Source: Neisseria sicca
GTDB taxonomy: Bacteria; Pseudomonadota; Gammaproteobacteria; Burkholderiales; Neisseriaceae
Assembly: GCF_017753665.1 (NCBI RefSeq)
Contig: NZ_CP072524.1
Span: 806,001 to 870,000, forward strand
DNA length: 64,000 nt
Direction: 5' to 3'
The position numbers were made by a program, and so were the translations under genes. The notes beneath the pieces were generated by a model. It made no database searches. It saw only the letters and a program-made list of their open reading frames with translations, and was not told the origin of the DNA. Below, piece by piece: positions 42,397 to 53,800 of this stretch. Each line of letters starts with the position of its first letter. Positions within the stretch are counted from its first letter, which is position 1.

Positions 42397-43662
42397 ATGG
42401 ATAACCAGAATAATGCTGCACACAGCATCGCAAATATTTATAACCCTTTGATTGAGGCTGCCAAACCAGTTTTTATCTTAGTCAATGCGATGCAACAAAC
42501 TACCAGTCAATTGTCTACTGACAGTTTGATCAACAAATTTTCTATCCTAATCAATAATTTTGAAGAAAATGCTGAAAAAAATGGAGCAAGGTACGACGCT
42601 ATCCAGGCCGCAAAATACTGCCTATGTACTTTCGTAGATGAATTAGCTGTTCGTGCGGGTTGGGCAGATGAAACTTGGTCCAAAAACAGCCTGCTAGTAT
42701 CTTTCTATGACGAAACATGGGGAGGAGAGCGTTTTTTTGAGATTATTCAAAATCTAAAGCAGGATCCGGATAAAAATATTGATTTATTAGAGTTCATGTA
42801 CTTATGTTTGCAATTCGGCTACAAAGGCAAGTATCAAGTATTAAACAGTGGCGAACTCGAAATTGACAAGATTAAGAGAGATTTGCTTGCCTTAATTCAC
42901 AGCAAACGGCCGGATCAAACTGCTGAGCTTTTCAAACACAATCCAATTATTACCAATACCATCCAAAGAAAACAGAGACTTACTATTCCTTTATGGGTAG
43001 TAGGTGTTTTAGGAGCTGTTGTCTTGGGAATAGGCTACTTTGCTATGCAATGGTCTTTAGGTAATGATTTTGATACCGCCAGTACAAAAGTCAATAATCT
43101 CAAACTTCCTCCTGTCACAGCCAAACAGCAAGAAACACAAGGCACCATTCGGTTACGGCCTTTATTGGAAAATGAAATCGCCAGAAAGCTAGTCTCTGTG
43201 GAAGACTTCCAAGATAGAAGTACGGTTACTATTTTAGGTGATGGTCTTTTTGAGTCTGGTTCAGCGCAAATCCAAGACCAGTATTACCCTGTCCTAGCTA
43301 GAGTCAGCCAAGCTTTGGATAGCGTAGAAGGACAAATCGTAGTGACCGGATATACTGACGATAAACCTATTCAGAGTCTGAACTTCCCATCTAATTGGCA
43401 TCTCTCTCAGGCTCGGGCAGATGCAGTAAAAGAAATTTTATTGAATTACATCAAAAATGGTGGAACACGTATTCGTTCCGAAGGACGTGGCTCGACCGAT
43501 CCTGTTGCGCCAAATAATACTTTGGAAAATAGAGCTAAAAACCGAAGAGTTGAAATAACCCTATTCACAACGGGAACCGGCCCTAAACTGGGGAGAGCAG
43601 TGGAAGTAAAAACCAATACTTCAACTACTCAGCCAAACAGTGATGTAAATACACATCAATAA
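42397..43662 (+). CDS. tssL: TssL with C-terminal OmpA-like peptidoglycan-binding domain
   Basis: Protein of 421 aa. The cytoplasmic DotU-type domain (~1-190) includes AAKYCLCTFVDELAVRAGW and FYDETWGGERFFEII, both hallmarks. One membrane span follows near residues 195-220 (PLWVVGVLGAVVLGIGYF). The periplasmic C-terminus carries an OmpA domain: VTGYTDDKPI, WHLSQARADAVKEIL and RAKNRRVEITL bear the residues that bind the peptidoglycan peptide. This fusion anchors the complex to the wall without a separate TagL. It is followed 31 bases later by tssM. Confidence 0.95.
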   Translation: MDNQNNAAHSIANIYNPLIEAAKPVFILVNAMQQTTSQLSTDSLINKFSILINNFEENAEKNGARYDAIQAAKYCLCTFVDELAVRAGWADETWSKNSLLVSFYDETWGGERFFEIIQNLKQDPDKNIDLLEFMYLCLQFGYKGKYQVLNSGELEIDKIKRDLLALIHSKRPDQTAELFKHNPIITNTIQRKQRLTIPLWVVGVLGAVVLGIGYFAMQWSLGNDFDTASTKVNNLKLPPVTAKQQETQGTIRLRPLLENEIARKLVSVEDFQDRSTVTILGDGLFESGSAQIQDQYYPVLARVSQALDSVEGQIVVTGYTDDKPIQSLNFPSNWHLSQARADAVKEILLNYIKNGGTRIRSEGRGSTDPVAPNNTLENRAKNRRVEITLFTTGTGPKLGRAVEVKTNTSTTQPNSDVNTHQ

Positions 43663-43693
43663 TCTGAAATTGGATTGATACGGAAAAACAAAT

Positions 43694-46600
43694 ATGAAAA
43701 AAATTCTTTATTTTCTAGGCTCCCGTTCTTTATGGGTAATGTTGGGTATCGCCGGTCTGATTATATTGGTATGGTTTATCGGCCCACTGATTTCCATAGG
43801 TGAAATTCGTCCCTTAGAAAGTAAGGTCATTCGCCTTGCTGTGTGTGTCGCCATTGTCGGCATTTGGTTGGCTAAAGCTATATTTCGCCAATATCGTGAG
43901 TCACGCCGCAACGCTGCCTTACTGAAGGAAATTCGCGCAGCGCAAGAACCTATCTTAAAAAATGCAAGTGATGTTAGCTCAATGAGCCGTCAGTTTGCTG
44001 AAATGGATAAAGTACTGAAAAACGCTAAATTCTCCAAATCTAAAAATAGTTTATTGGCGAGATTGGAAGAAGGTCAGTATCTTTATCAAATGCCGTGGTA
44101 TGTTGTTTTAGGTGCTGCCGGCTCCGGTAAAACAACAGCGTTAAAACGTTCCGGTCTCAACTTCCCCCTAGAAAGCACTTTAGGAACATCTGTAAGTGGC
44201 TTGGCAGGAACGCGTGATTGCGATTGGTTTTTATCGGATGAAATTGTACTTCTCGATACTGCGGGCAGATTGTCTTTACATGACAACCACAGTAATAAAG
44301 ACTCCAGCGACTGGGAAGAATTTGTCTCTCTGTTGAAGCGTTACCGCCCCAAACAACCTATCAACGGTGTATTGGTTACCGTAGGAGTAGATGATCTTTT
44401 AGGAGGTAAAACCAATATTCCCGAAATTTCTGCAGAGCTTCGCAAAAGAATCCATGAGATGCATACTAAATTAGGTATACATTTCCCCGTTTATCTCATG
44501 ATAACTAAACTGGATTTACTGCATGGTTTTGACAAATTCTTTGATCATCTGACTGAAGAACAAAGAAATCAATATCTGGGAATTTCTCTTTCTGATACGG
44601 AAGGAATGGAAACTCCTATTGCCACTGCTTCCAACGCTTTATCAGAAGTTGTGGATAAATTGCGCTCCTCTATGCTGGGCACTATTCACCAATTGGAATC
44701 TTCTGAAGATAAAGCCGCAGCTTTTGCTTTTCCTGAAGAATTTGAACGTCTTAATCAGGCGGTACTTTCTCTATTTAAAGAGCTATCTAAATCTTCAAAA
44801 TTTGAACAACCTATTTCCTGGAGAGGTGTTTATTTTTCAAGCGGCACCCAAACGGGACAACATTTCAATCCTATCTTGGATGGCTTGCAAAATGATTTCC
44901 AATTATCGAAAAAATACTTGGATTCAGACCGAACCAAAACTCAAAACAACGAGCGAAGCTTTTTCCTGAACAGACTGTTTTCTGACGTTATCCTTAGCGA
45001 AGCAAACTTGGCTGGAGAAAATAAATCTTGGTTTGTCAAAAAACAAATGCTCTATTGGTTAGGCATTGGAGCCATTGTCACCATAGTTGCTGCTTGCTTA
45101 GCCATGATGCTAAACAGTTACTCAAATAATCGCTCATATCTTGATCAGGTTGGCGATAAAGCAACCAAACTGGGTCAAGAGGCCAAGCAATACACTGAAG
45201 CACCCGATCTGCTTAAAGCGGTAACATTTGCAGAAAATGTCAAAGATACGACCAGCAGCAAAGAGATTCCTGATCTGTCTTCCCCTCCCCTCAGCTATCG
45301 TATGGGTCTTTACCAAGGCGGGCAAATGGAAGATGTAGGGGAATCTGCCTACCGCAGAATCCTGCAAGACAACGTGATGCCTTTGATTAGCTTTAAATTA
45401 GATGAACTTCTGCGTACAACCAGCGGCTCAGACGGAGTTAATGGCTACAATGCTTTAAAAGCTTATCTGATGATGTATGACAAAGACCATTTTGATGCCG
45501 CTTTTATGCAAAACTGGCTGATGACTAATTTGTCTAAAGCAGAATCTTCAGGCATGAGCGACCAACAGAAAAAATCTGTTGAAAAAGCTTTAAACCAGAT
45601 TCTTTCCAAGCAAAGCATTACTCCTAGCGTACCCTATGATGAAGCATTGGTTGAACGTCGTAGACAAGAAATTGCCCAAAGAGATATTGCAACTATGGTG
45701 CTGGAGGATACCATCAATACTGTTACTCTCTCAGGCAAAGAAGGAATCACACCTGTTTCTCTTTCAAGTATGGGCGGCGTGCAAAGCCACTTATTATTCC
45801 GTCGTAAAACTGGTAGAGCTTTAAAAGAGCCTATTAACTTCATTTATACCAAAGAAGCCTACATTACCAAAGTATTACCTGCTATGGTTAAATCGGCAGA
45901 ACAATTTTTTAATGAAGACAACTGGGTATTGGGTAGCTATGCCTCACAAAGCCAAAGTAAAGCTACTGTTCTTTCTGATGCTCAAAAGCTTTATTTCAGC
46001 AATTACATCAAGGCATGGAATAACTATTTGTCTGATTTGTCATTGGTTGTACCTAAATCATCTCGAGAAAGTATTCAGATTGCCAAGCTTTTGTCAGAGA
46101 AAAATTCACCCTTGGTTAACATTATCAAAGGTATCAGTGACAACACGACGCTCACCATTGATAAAAAGATAACCGATAAAGCAGACAGTAAAATTGCCGA
46201 CTGGTTAAATAGAGCAGGTCTGTCAAAGCTTTTAGACGCTGAAGGAGAGGCCAATGTGAAAAATGAATTGGCTGCTTTGAAACTGGCCACTCCTGTTGAT
46301 GATGCTTTTGCAGATTTCCATAGCTTAACTGAAACCACAAACGATCAACCTCCGGCTATTAACAGCGTTACTGAAGCCATTAATGATCTGTACGTTTATT
46401 TGGTTGCCGTTAATGTTGCAGTTGAAAAAGGCGTAGATTTACCTCCTGATGATCCGTTTGTGAAATACAAAGCTGAAGTAAACCGGCTTCCTATGCCCTT
46501 CCGCCCAATGTTAGACAGTTTTTCTGAGATTATTTTGAAAAACACCGACAAGATTGTCGATGAAAAACTTATGTCCACCTTGGAAAAACAGTTGGCAACC

Positions 46601-47251
46601 GTAACAAACAGTTGCCAAGAAATACATCAACAGGGCTACCCTTTTGATAGAGGTTCTGAGACCAATGTTGCCTTGGAAAGCTTCAGCAATATATTTGGTC
46701 CAAACGGCATGTACAGCAAGTTTACCAATTTGTCAGGGGAGGCCGCCGTATTGGCGCGTTCAGAGAAACTGGAAACATTAACGGCCAAAAACAGCGCATT
46801 TAAAGACCGTTTTTCCAAACTGAACGACATTGCAACAATCCGACAAGGATATTTCGACAAAGGATCTGAAACGCCTACTTTTGACTTTACAGTCAAGGTC
46901 TTGCTCCTTGATTCCAGCCTGGAAAGTGTGAATGTTTCTTATGCAGGGAAAAGCTATGTATACAGTCATGGCCCAGTCAATCCTGCAACCTTTACCTGGC
47001 CTTCAAAAGAAGAAAATGCCTTGGCAAAAATCGATGTTTCCTCTCCGCAAATCAATAGTGCGGGTATCAGCTCAACCGGACCATGGTCGATATTCCGTCT
47101 GATTGAAAAAGGAAAAATCATTCGTCAAACAGGAAACACTACCGTTGTCGAATACAACATCCAAGGCAAAAACGTTGTGCTTGAATTTACTACTTCTACA
47201 GCCTTCAACCCCTTTAATTTAAATAAATTAAGGAATTTTCAGTGCGTTTGA
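43694..47251 (+). CDS. tssM: TssM (IcmF-like), T6SS inner-membrane protein
   Basis: Protein of 1185 aa. Two membrane spans near residues 14-33 and 46-63 and a third near 452-471 (LGIGAIVTIVAACLAMML). The cytoplasmic loop between carries an NTPase-like site, Walker A GAAGSGKTT near residue 139 and DTAGR near 191. The long periplasmic region ends in beta-type sequence (TWPSKEENALAKIDVSS, GPWSIFRLIEKGKI), where TssJ binds. With TssL and TssJ it builds the trans-envelope channel. About 140 bases containing one DUS separate it from vgrG. Confidence 0.95.
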   Translation: MKKILYFLGSRSLWVMLGIAGLIILVWFIGPLISIGEIRPLESKVIRLAVCVAIVGIWLAKAIFRQYRESRRNAALLKEIRAAQEPILKNASDVSSMSRQFAEMDKVLKNAKFSKSKNSLLARLEEGQYLYQMPWYVVLGAAGSGKTTALKRSGLNFPLESTLGTSVSGLAGTRDCDWFLSDEIVLLDTAGRLSLHDNHSNKDSSDWEEFVSLLKRYRPKQPINGVLVTVGVDDLLGGKTNIPEISAELRKRIHEMHTKLGIHFPVYLMITKLDLLHGFDKFFDHLTEEQRNQYLGISLSDTEGMETPIATASNALSEVVDKLRSSMLGTIHQLESSEDKAAAFAFPEEFERLNQAVLSLFKELSKSSKFEQPISWRGVYFSSGTQTGQHFNPILDGLQNDFQLSKKYLDSDRTKTQNNERSFFLNRLFSDVILSEANLAGENKSWFVKKQMLYWLGIGAIVTIVAACLAMMLNSYSNNRSYLDQVGDKATKLGQEAKQYTEAPDLLKAVTFAENVKDTTSSKEIPDLSSPPLSYRMGLYQGGQMEDVGESAYRRILQDNVMPLISFKLDELLRTTSGSDGVNGYNALKAYLMMYDKDHFDAAFMQNWLMTNLSKAESSGMSDQQKKSVEKALNQILSKQSITPSVPYDEALVERRRQEIAQRDIATMVLEDTINTVTLSGKEGITPVSLSSMGGVQSHLLFRRKTGRALKEPINFIYTKEAYITKVLPAMVKSAEQFFNEDNWVLGSYASQSQSKATVLSDAQKLYFSNYIKAWNNYLSDLSLVVPKSSRESIQIAKLLSEKNSPLVNIIKGISDNTTLTIDKKITDKADSKIADWLNRAGLSKLLDAEGEANVKNELAALKLATPVDDAFADFHSLTETTNDQPPAINSVTEAINDLYVYLVAVNVAVEKGVDLPPDDPFVKYKAEVNRLPMPFRPMLDSFSEIILKNTDKIVDEKLMSTLEKQLATVTNSCQEIHQQGYPFDRGSETNVALESFSNIFGPNGMYSKFTNLSGEAAVLARSEKLETLTAKNSAFKDRFSKLNDIATIRQGYFDKGSETPTFDFTVKVLLLDSSLESVNVSYAGKSYVYSHGPVNPATFTWPSKEENALAKIDVSSPQINSAGISSTGPWSIFRLIEKGKIIRQTGNTTVVEYNIQGKNVVLEFTTSTAFNPFNLNKLRNFQCV

Positions 47252-47393
47252 AGGTCGTAGTACGAATGTAAGCAGGTCGTCTGAAATCACATATTCCAAC
47301 AAGTTTCTGCCACAGTCCTGTGTGTGATTGAAAAATAGAAAATCTGACACTGAAGCGAAATTGGTTTTTAATGTAAACAAGGAATTTCCCGAA

Positions 47394-49667
47394 ATGAATA
47401 GAACAGTCGTTGCTCATACACCTTTGGGATCACAACTATTATTCAAAAAAATGCTTGGAACCGAATTTGTTTCAAACCTTTTTGAGTTTAATATCACTTT
47501 AGTTTCCAAAGATTCCAATTTACAAGGCAAAGATATTATCGGTCAGCCTATAACATTGGAAATTGATACAGAAGCAGGCAGTCCGCGCTATTTGAACGGT
47601 TTGGTGACTGACTTCGGCTATATCGGCGAAGATGAAGATGAAGAAGACTATCATGCCTATACCTGCACAGCCCGTCCGTTTATGTGGTACCTCACGCAGA
47701 ACACCGATAGCAGGGTATTTGTCGATAAGTCTGTTCTGGATATTACCAATGAAGTCTTGTCCCCGTTCGGATTCCCTTTCCAAGTAAAATGCCAAAAAAG
47801 CTATCGTACAAGGGGCTTTTGTGTCCAATATCAGGAAAACAGTTTTGACTTCCTGAGCCGCCTATTTGAACAGGAAGGCATCTACTATTACTTTACCCAC
47901 AGCAACGGTTCGCACGAGCTGGTTATTGCTGATGATGTCAGTATTCTGGAAGCCATCTCTTCTCCTAACATTCCTTACCATTCCAAAAATACTGCACCCG
48001 GAGCACCCAACATCGCCTATATCGACGTATGGGAAGAACGGGATGCCTTGAAATCCAGCCAGTTCGTGACTCAGGAATACAATTATAAAAACGCTAAAGT
48101 TCCGATGAAGTCCTCCGATTCGGTTCACGATTTCAGTTCTGTTCCTATGGAACATTATGATTTTTATACCGGCTTTAGCGATGTTTCCGAAGCGCAAAAT
48201 TACAGTCAGGTACGCAGTGAAGATCTGAAAAGCCAAACCAAGATCATTACCGGTTCAGGCACTGCATTGACAGTGGCTCCGGGTTATACATTTACACTGA
48301 GTAAGCACCCGCACTCGTCATCCAATACCGAATACACCATTCTGAAAGCAGACTATGATTTTGAAGAAGCCGGCTATACTACCGGCGATCGTATCGGCAA
48401 ATTCAGAATTTCATTCCGCGTATTGCCCAAATCCTACCCATACCGCCCTCCCCTTAAAACGCCAAAACCCAAAGTTTTAGGCACACAAGCGGCGACAGTA
48501 ACAGGTCCTGCCGGAGAAGAGGTTTATACCAACGAGTATGGCGATATTAAAGTCCAGTTCCATTGGGACCGCTACGGCAAAATGGATGAAAACAGCTCCA
48601 ACTGGGTTCGCGTAACACAAGGTTCTGCCGGCGCGGGATATGGTTCTATCAACACCCCGCGTATCGGTGAAGAAGTATTGGTTGACTTCATCAACGGCGA
48701 TGCCGACCGACCGATTGTATTGGGTCGCCTGTACAACAGCGCAATGTCACCACCATGGGGCTTTCCTGCTGCGGCCAAGCAGTCAGGTATCAAAAGTAAG
48801 AGCTTCAACTCTCCACTTGCCAACTTCAATGAACTGATGTTCAACGATACTGCCGGTTCCGAGATGGTCAATTTCCAAGCGCAAAAAGACCTGACCTCGC
48901 TGGTTAAAAATAACGAAACCCGCAACGTTAACAACGACCGTACCACCACAATCGGGAACAATGAAACCGTAACAGTAGTGGGCGATCGGGCCAAAACCGT
49001 CCAAAAAAACGAAACGGCTTCAATTACCCAAAACCGTACCAAATCGGTGGGTCAAAACGAGACCTCCAGCATTACCCAAAACCAAAGTATTAGTGTTGGT
49101 GACAACCAAAGTACCAGCGTAGGTAAAGACCAAAGCGTCAATGTGGGTAAAAACCGCAGCCGTTCTGTTGGCTTGAATGAAAAAGTAGGCATAGGTCAGA
49201 GCCAAGCGTTGACTGTCGGACAAGATCAGAACGTTGCTGTCGGCAAAAACCAAGCGCTGACCGTCGGTGCCAACCGCAACAAGACTGTTGTTGCCAACGA
49301 AGTCAGCAGTATCGGCGGCAACAAACAGGAAACCGTCAGCCTGAACGGTATGAACAATGTCGGCATCGGTCAGATGACCAACATCGGTGCCGGCTATATG
49401 CTGAACGTCGGTGCAGGCTGGATGACTAATGTCGTCGGTGCAGAAATGCATAGCGTCGGCTTGGTGATGGGTCTCAACGCCGGTATGAACATCGGTCTCA
49501 ATGCAGGTCGAAACATCACCCTGTCCGCAGGCAAGAAAATTACCATACAAGTCGGCAGTTCTATGATTCTGATTGATAAAAACAAAATCAGCATCGTCAG
49601 CAAATCAATCAAGATCGTCGGCACCAAAGTAGTGGATATCGACGGCAAAAAAGTCGACATCAACTAG
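47394..49667 (+). CDS. vgrG: VgrG (TssI), T6SS spike protein
   Basis: Protein of 757 aa from the ATG at 47394, which has AAGGA upstream and the family-like MNRTVVAHTPLG; longer frames lack support. The gp27-like part (~1-330) includes FEFNITLVSKDSNLQGKDI, and LSRLFEQEGIYYYFTHSNG. The gp5 OB-fold is near residues 375-450 (VQFHWDRYGKMDENSSNWVR). It is followed by a long needle of short repeats (VGxNQSxS type, ~510-700) and a closing strand set. There is no extra enzymatic domain, so toxins must be carried by partners. The DUF2169 and DUF4150-Rhs genes follow directly. Confidence 0.95.
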   Translation: MNRTVVAHTPLGSQLLFKKMLGTEFVSNLFEFNITLVSKDSNLQGKDIIGQPITLEIDTEAGSPRYLNGLVTDFGYIGEDEDEEDYHAYTCTARPFMWYLTQNTDSRVFVDKSVLDITNEVLSPFGFPFQVKCQKSYRTRGFCVQYQENSFDFLSRLFEQEGIYYYFTHSNGSHELVIADDVSILEAISSPNIPYHSKNTAPGAPNIAYIDVWEERDALKSSQFVTQEYNYKNAKVPMKSSDSVHDFSSVPMEHYDFYTGFSDVSEAQNYSQVRSEDLKSQTKIITGSGTALTVAPGYTFTLSKHPHSSSNTEYTILKADYDFEEAGYTTGDRIGKFRISFRVLPKSYPYRPPLKTPKPKVLGTQAATVTGPAGEEVYTNEYGDIKVQFHWDRYGKMDENSSNWVRVTQGSAGAGYGSINTPRIGEEVLVDFINGDADRPIVLGRLYNSAMSPPWGFPAAAKQSGIKSKSFNSPLANFNELMFNDTAGSEMVNFQAQKDLTSLVKNNETRNVNNDRTTTIGNNETVTVVGDRAKTVQKNETASITQNRTKSVGQNETSSITQNQSISVGDNQSTSVGKDQSVNVGKNRSRSVGLNEKVGIGQSQALTVGQDQNVAVGKNQALTVGANRNKTVVANEVSSIGGNKQETVSLNGMNNVGIGQMTNIGAGYMLNVGAGWMTNVVGAEMHSVGLVMGLNAGMNIGLNAGRNITLSAGKKITIQVGSSMILIDKNKISIVSKSIKIVGTKVVDIDGKKVDIN

Positions 49668-49679
49668 AGAAGATGCGCC

Positions 49680-50816
49680 ATGTTCGAGTTGCAGAACTTT
49701 ACCTGCTTTCATACGCAGCAGTTTAAAAACATCGACCAAACAGATCGGGCTTATGATGTAATAGTCGCCAAAGTCAGCTACGAGTTTGAAATTGACCCGG
49801 AAACAGGAAAAACGGAGCTTGCGTTTGCCCGTAAGCAAACGCCACTTACGTTTGCCGATACCTATTACGGCGATCCTTCACAAACCTCGACTCAGTTTGA
49901 AAGCGACTTCAGCCTCTACAAGCCCAAAACCGACTTGGTTGTCAATGCCACCGCCTATGCACCCGACGACGTTCCCTCTCGGCAATTTACCGTATCCGTA
50001 AGTATCGGCGATTACCAAAAAAGCCTGGCGCTTACCGGGGAACGTTACTGGGTGCGGGAGGCGGCAGGATGGTCTTTGAGCGAACCCGACCCCATCCTTT
50101 CCCTGCCTATCCGCTATGAGTTTGCCTTTGGCGGCAGCGCAGTCGAAGACGACCACACAGGCTATCAGCAGAACGCCATCGGTATCGGCTACTATCCGAA
50201 GGCCGAACTCAAAAAAAACGGGTTCAAGCGGACACTGAAAGCGCATCAAATCTACGACCCCGCACACCCCGTGCGAGATCCGTCCGATAAGGCCGCGCCC
50301 GAAGGCTTTGGCTTTATGCCCCGTTATTTCGCACTGCGAGCCAAACATACCGGCACTGCCGATGCGCAATGGATAGCCAACCGTGCCCCACTACTGCCTG
50401 AAGATTTTTCTATGGCTTATTGGAACGGCGCCCATCCCTCGCTGCAGCTTCCCCATCTGAAACCCAACCATATTTACGAACTGACCTTTACCGGCATGGT
50501 GCATTCCTTCCAAGCACCCAACCAACGATTTACCGTTGATTTGCCGGTAGAAACTGTGTTCGTCCACGCCCATACGGCAACCAACTCGTCACTGTGCAAA
50601 GATATGGTATTGGACACCATCCTCGTCGATGTAGAACAACGCCGCATTGATTGCAGCTACCGCACATCTTTTCCGGAGGAACTGGAAATTGCGGCATGCC
50701 AGCTCAGATTCATCGCCCGACACGAACGGGCAGATCAAATCGCGGCCGCCCAAGCTTGTCGGGATTCACAGGATGAATTTATCCCAATCCCACCATCTTT
50801 GGCAGCACACACATAA
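49680..50816 (+). CDS. DUF2169 effector adaptor/chaperone
   Basis: Protein of 378 aa with DUF2169 features: YDVIVAKVSYEFE, GDPSQTSTQFESDFSLYKPK, then TDLVVNATAYAP, RYEFAFGG and GFGFMPRYFALR. DUF2169 proteins are encoded next to vgrG and PAAR-like (DUF4150) effectors and are needed to stabilise or load them on VgrG. It starts 12 bases after vgrG and precedes the DUF4150 Rhs by ~83 bases, so its client is almost certainly that Rhs. Confidence 0.88.
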   Translation: MFELQNFTCFHTQQFKNIDQTDRAYDVIVAKVSYEFEIDPETGKTELAFARKQTPLTFADTYYGDPSQTSTQFESDFSLYKPKTDLVVNATAYAPDDVPSRQFTVSVSIGDYQKSLALTGERYWVREAAGWSLSEPDPILSLPIRYEFAFGGSAVEDDHTGYQQNAIGIGYYPKAELKKNGFKRTLKAHQIYDPAHPVRDPSDKAAPEGFGFMPRYFALRAKHTGTADAQWIANRAPLLPEDFSMAYWNGAHPSLQLPHLKPNHIYELTFTGMVHSFQAPNQRFTVDLPVETVFVHAHTATNSSLCKDMVLDTILVDVEQRRIDCSYRTSFPEELEIAACQLRFIARHERADQIAAAQACRDSQDEFIPIPPSLAAHT

Positions 50817-50825
50817 ACCACAAAT

Positions 50826-50871
50826 AGGTCGTCTGAAACTCTAAACCCTTACTCATCCAGCTTTCAGACGC
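50826..50871. repeat. DUS pair between the DUF2169 gene and rhs
   Basis: AGGTCGTCTGAAA and an incomplete facing copy (TTTCAGACGCC) with a 20-base spacer. It could form a weak hairpin. Confidence 0.55.
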
Positions 50872-50899
50872 CCCCATCCCCCAACAGGAGCAAGCCGCC

Positions 50900-53800
50900 A
50901 TGGCATTCAATAAAATCGCCCGTAAAAGCAGCGACTTCAGGGTCGTCTTTACCGTCCCCGATTTCTGCTGGCCGCCCCCTCCTGCTCCACCAGTCGCACC
51001 GCCCATCCCCTTCCCTCTCTTCGCCGACCTGGGCGGCGCCAAGACCGTCGCCAAAGACGTACGCCTCAACCGCAAGCCCGCCTTCGTCTTCAAGGCCAGT
51101 AAAACCAATCGCACTACCGGTGACGAACCCGCCATACCCGGCCGCAAAGGGGTGTTGTCGCGTACCGCCACCAAACCGGCTTGGCCGATGATGCATTCTT
51201 CTTCGGTTAAAATCCGCAAGCGCTATATCATTCGCGCCGGCGACATGTTCCACATGAACAACAAGTTCAAGAAGAAACTGCCGCCCAAACCCTGTATTTC
51301 CTGCAAAGCCGCCGCCGCTGCCGGCCGCCCGGTGAATCCGATACACGGGCTGAAGTTTTTGGAGAATGAAACCGACTTTGCTTTTGAAGGCATCCTGCCG
51401 CTGGTGTGGAGCCGCAGCTATTATTCCGACCAAGACGGTACCGGCTGGCTCGGCGAGGGCTGGAGCGTGCCGGGCTGCCAACGCATCATCCGCGATGCGT
51501 CGGGATTGGCCTATATCGACGATCAGGGCCGTCTGTTCCCGCTGCCGGAAGTCGATGAAGACGACGAAGAGCCGGTATTGTTCGAGAGCGAACAGATTTG
51601 GTTCAGTAAAAATCCGGACGGGCATTATGTCATTGCTTCGCTGGACGGTTCGATAGCGCTGCGTTTTGCGCCTTTGGTGGTGGCGGAAGACGGTTCGGAC
51701 GAAGACGCCACCCTCTTCCCGCTGGTGGCGGTGGAAGACGCCAACGGCAACCATCAGCGTTTCGTCTATCATCCGCTGACCGGTCTGCCGCAATACGTCA
51801 TCGACGGCAACGGCCGGGTGTTCTCGCTGAATTTCGGCAATGTCGCGGACGGGCAGTCGCCTAAAATGCGGCTGCTGTCGGTTTCGTTGTTGGAAGGTTT
51901 GCCGGTCTTCGGCGAAACGGTCCGGGTCGGCAGTCCGCTGGTCCGCTACGAATACAACGGCAGCGGCGACCTGATCCGCGTCATCGGCCGCGACGGCGCG
52001 GTCAAACGCAGCTTCGGCTATAAAAACAATCTGATGGTGTCGCACACGGATGCGGCAGGATTGGTATCGGAATACGAATACGACCATTACACCCCGACCG
52101 GCAAGGTGTTGCGCAACTGGACTTCTTTAGGCGAGGAATGGCGTTTTACCTATCACGACGGCTATACCGAAGTAACCGACGTGTTGGGCCGTACCGAGCA
52201 ATATCATTACGACTACAACAACGAGTTGACCAAACGGGTGTTTGCCGACGGCAGCGCCGTATTGATGGAACGCGACAGTTTGGGCCGTCTGCTCAGCCAC
52301 ACCGATGCAATGGGGCGCGTTACCCGCTATCAGTACAGCAACGAGGGACAGGTTGAAACCATCGTCCGCCCCGACGGCGCCATCCTGCATTTCGACTATG
52401 ACGACTGCTACCGCCTGATCCGTAAAAGCGATGCGGAAGGCCGTTATGACGGCTATACCTACGACGAAGCGGGCAACCTGCTGACCCATACCGACCCGCT
52501 GAAACATACCACCCGTTTCGAATACGCCGACAACGGCCTGTTGCTGTCGGTGACCGATCCGAACGGCAGCAGTACCGCCTATCACTACAATGAAAACCGT
52601 CAGCCCGACCTCATTACCGACTGCTCCGGTTACGAAACCAAACTGGCCTACACCCCCGAAGGACAGTTGGCGCGCATTACCGATGCGCTGGGACAGCACA
52701 CCGAATACCATTACGACGCCGACCAAAACCTCACCCTCGCCCTCTATCCCGACGGCAGCAAAGAGACCTTCGGCTACGATGCCGCAGGTCGTCTGAAAAC
52801 CCATACCGACGGCGAAGGCCATACCACTTCCTACGAATACGGCCAAGACGGTCTGCCGACCCGACGCACCAATGCCTTGGGCCATACCTTCGGCTACCAT
52901 TACGACAAAGCCCGCCGCTTAGTCGGCCTCACCAATGAAAACGGTGCGCGCTACCGCTTTGCCTACGACGTCCTCGACCGCCTGATTGCCGAAAGCGGCT
53001 TCGACCATAAACTGACCGGCTACCGCTACAACGCCGGCAACGAGCTGGTCGAGCAGCGCGAATTCGGCGACGACGCCTCCCTTGCCGCCAAACTGATGGC
53101 GCAGCTGGGCGGACAGCCCGTCCCCAAAAAAGACGCCGCTCCGCTTTCAGACGACCCCGGCAGCCAAACCCCGCTGCGGATTACCGAGTTCAAACGCGAT
53201 GTATTGGGACGACTGATCCACACCCTCGCCCGCGATAACGACAAGGTTCAGGAAACAGTTTACCAATACGACCCGAACGGCAACCTCGTCCGCGCCGCCA
53301 ACCGCCACAGTATCACCTGCTTCGACTACAATGGAAACGGCCAACTCATCGCCCAACACCAATGGAAGGTGCCGTCTAAAGAAGAGAACGCCCGAAACGG
53401 CCTGCCCGAAACCGACTGGCGCGATGCGCAGTACGATATGCTGTACCTGCCCGTTACCGAAACCGTCCGCTACCACTACGATTTCAACGGTAACCGTACC
53501 GCCACCGTCCTGCCCGACAGCAGACAAATCAACTACCTGTATTACGGCAGCGGCCACCTGCACCAAATCAGTCTCGACGACGAAGTCATCACCGACATCG
53601 AACGCGATCAGCTGCACCGCGAAATCTTCCGCACACAAGGTAAGCTCGCCAGCCGTTACGAACTCGATCCCTTAGGCCGTCTGAAAAGGCAAATCGCCAC
53701 CCTTAACGATTTGACCGAAGGCGGCAAAGGCAAAACCAAAGTAGCGGCGGCTTATGCCGTCAAACGCAGCTACGGCTACGACCGCACCGGCAACCTGACC

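Noticed and set aside
28663..50816. Prophage or extracellular contractile injection system
   Set aside because: Presence of TssJ, TssK, TssL, TssM and ClpV, and absence of capsid, head or lysis genes, identify a T6SS.
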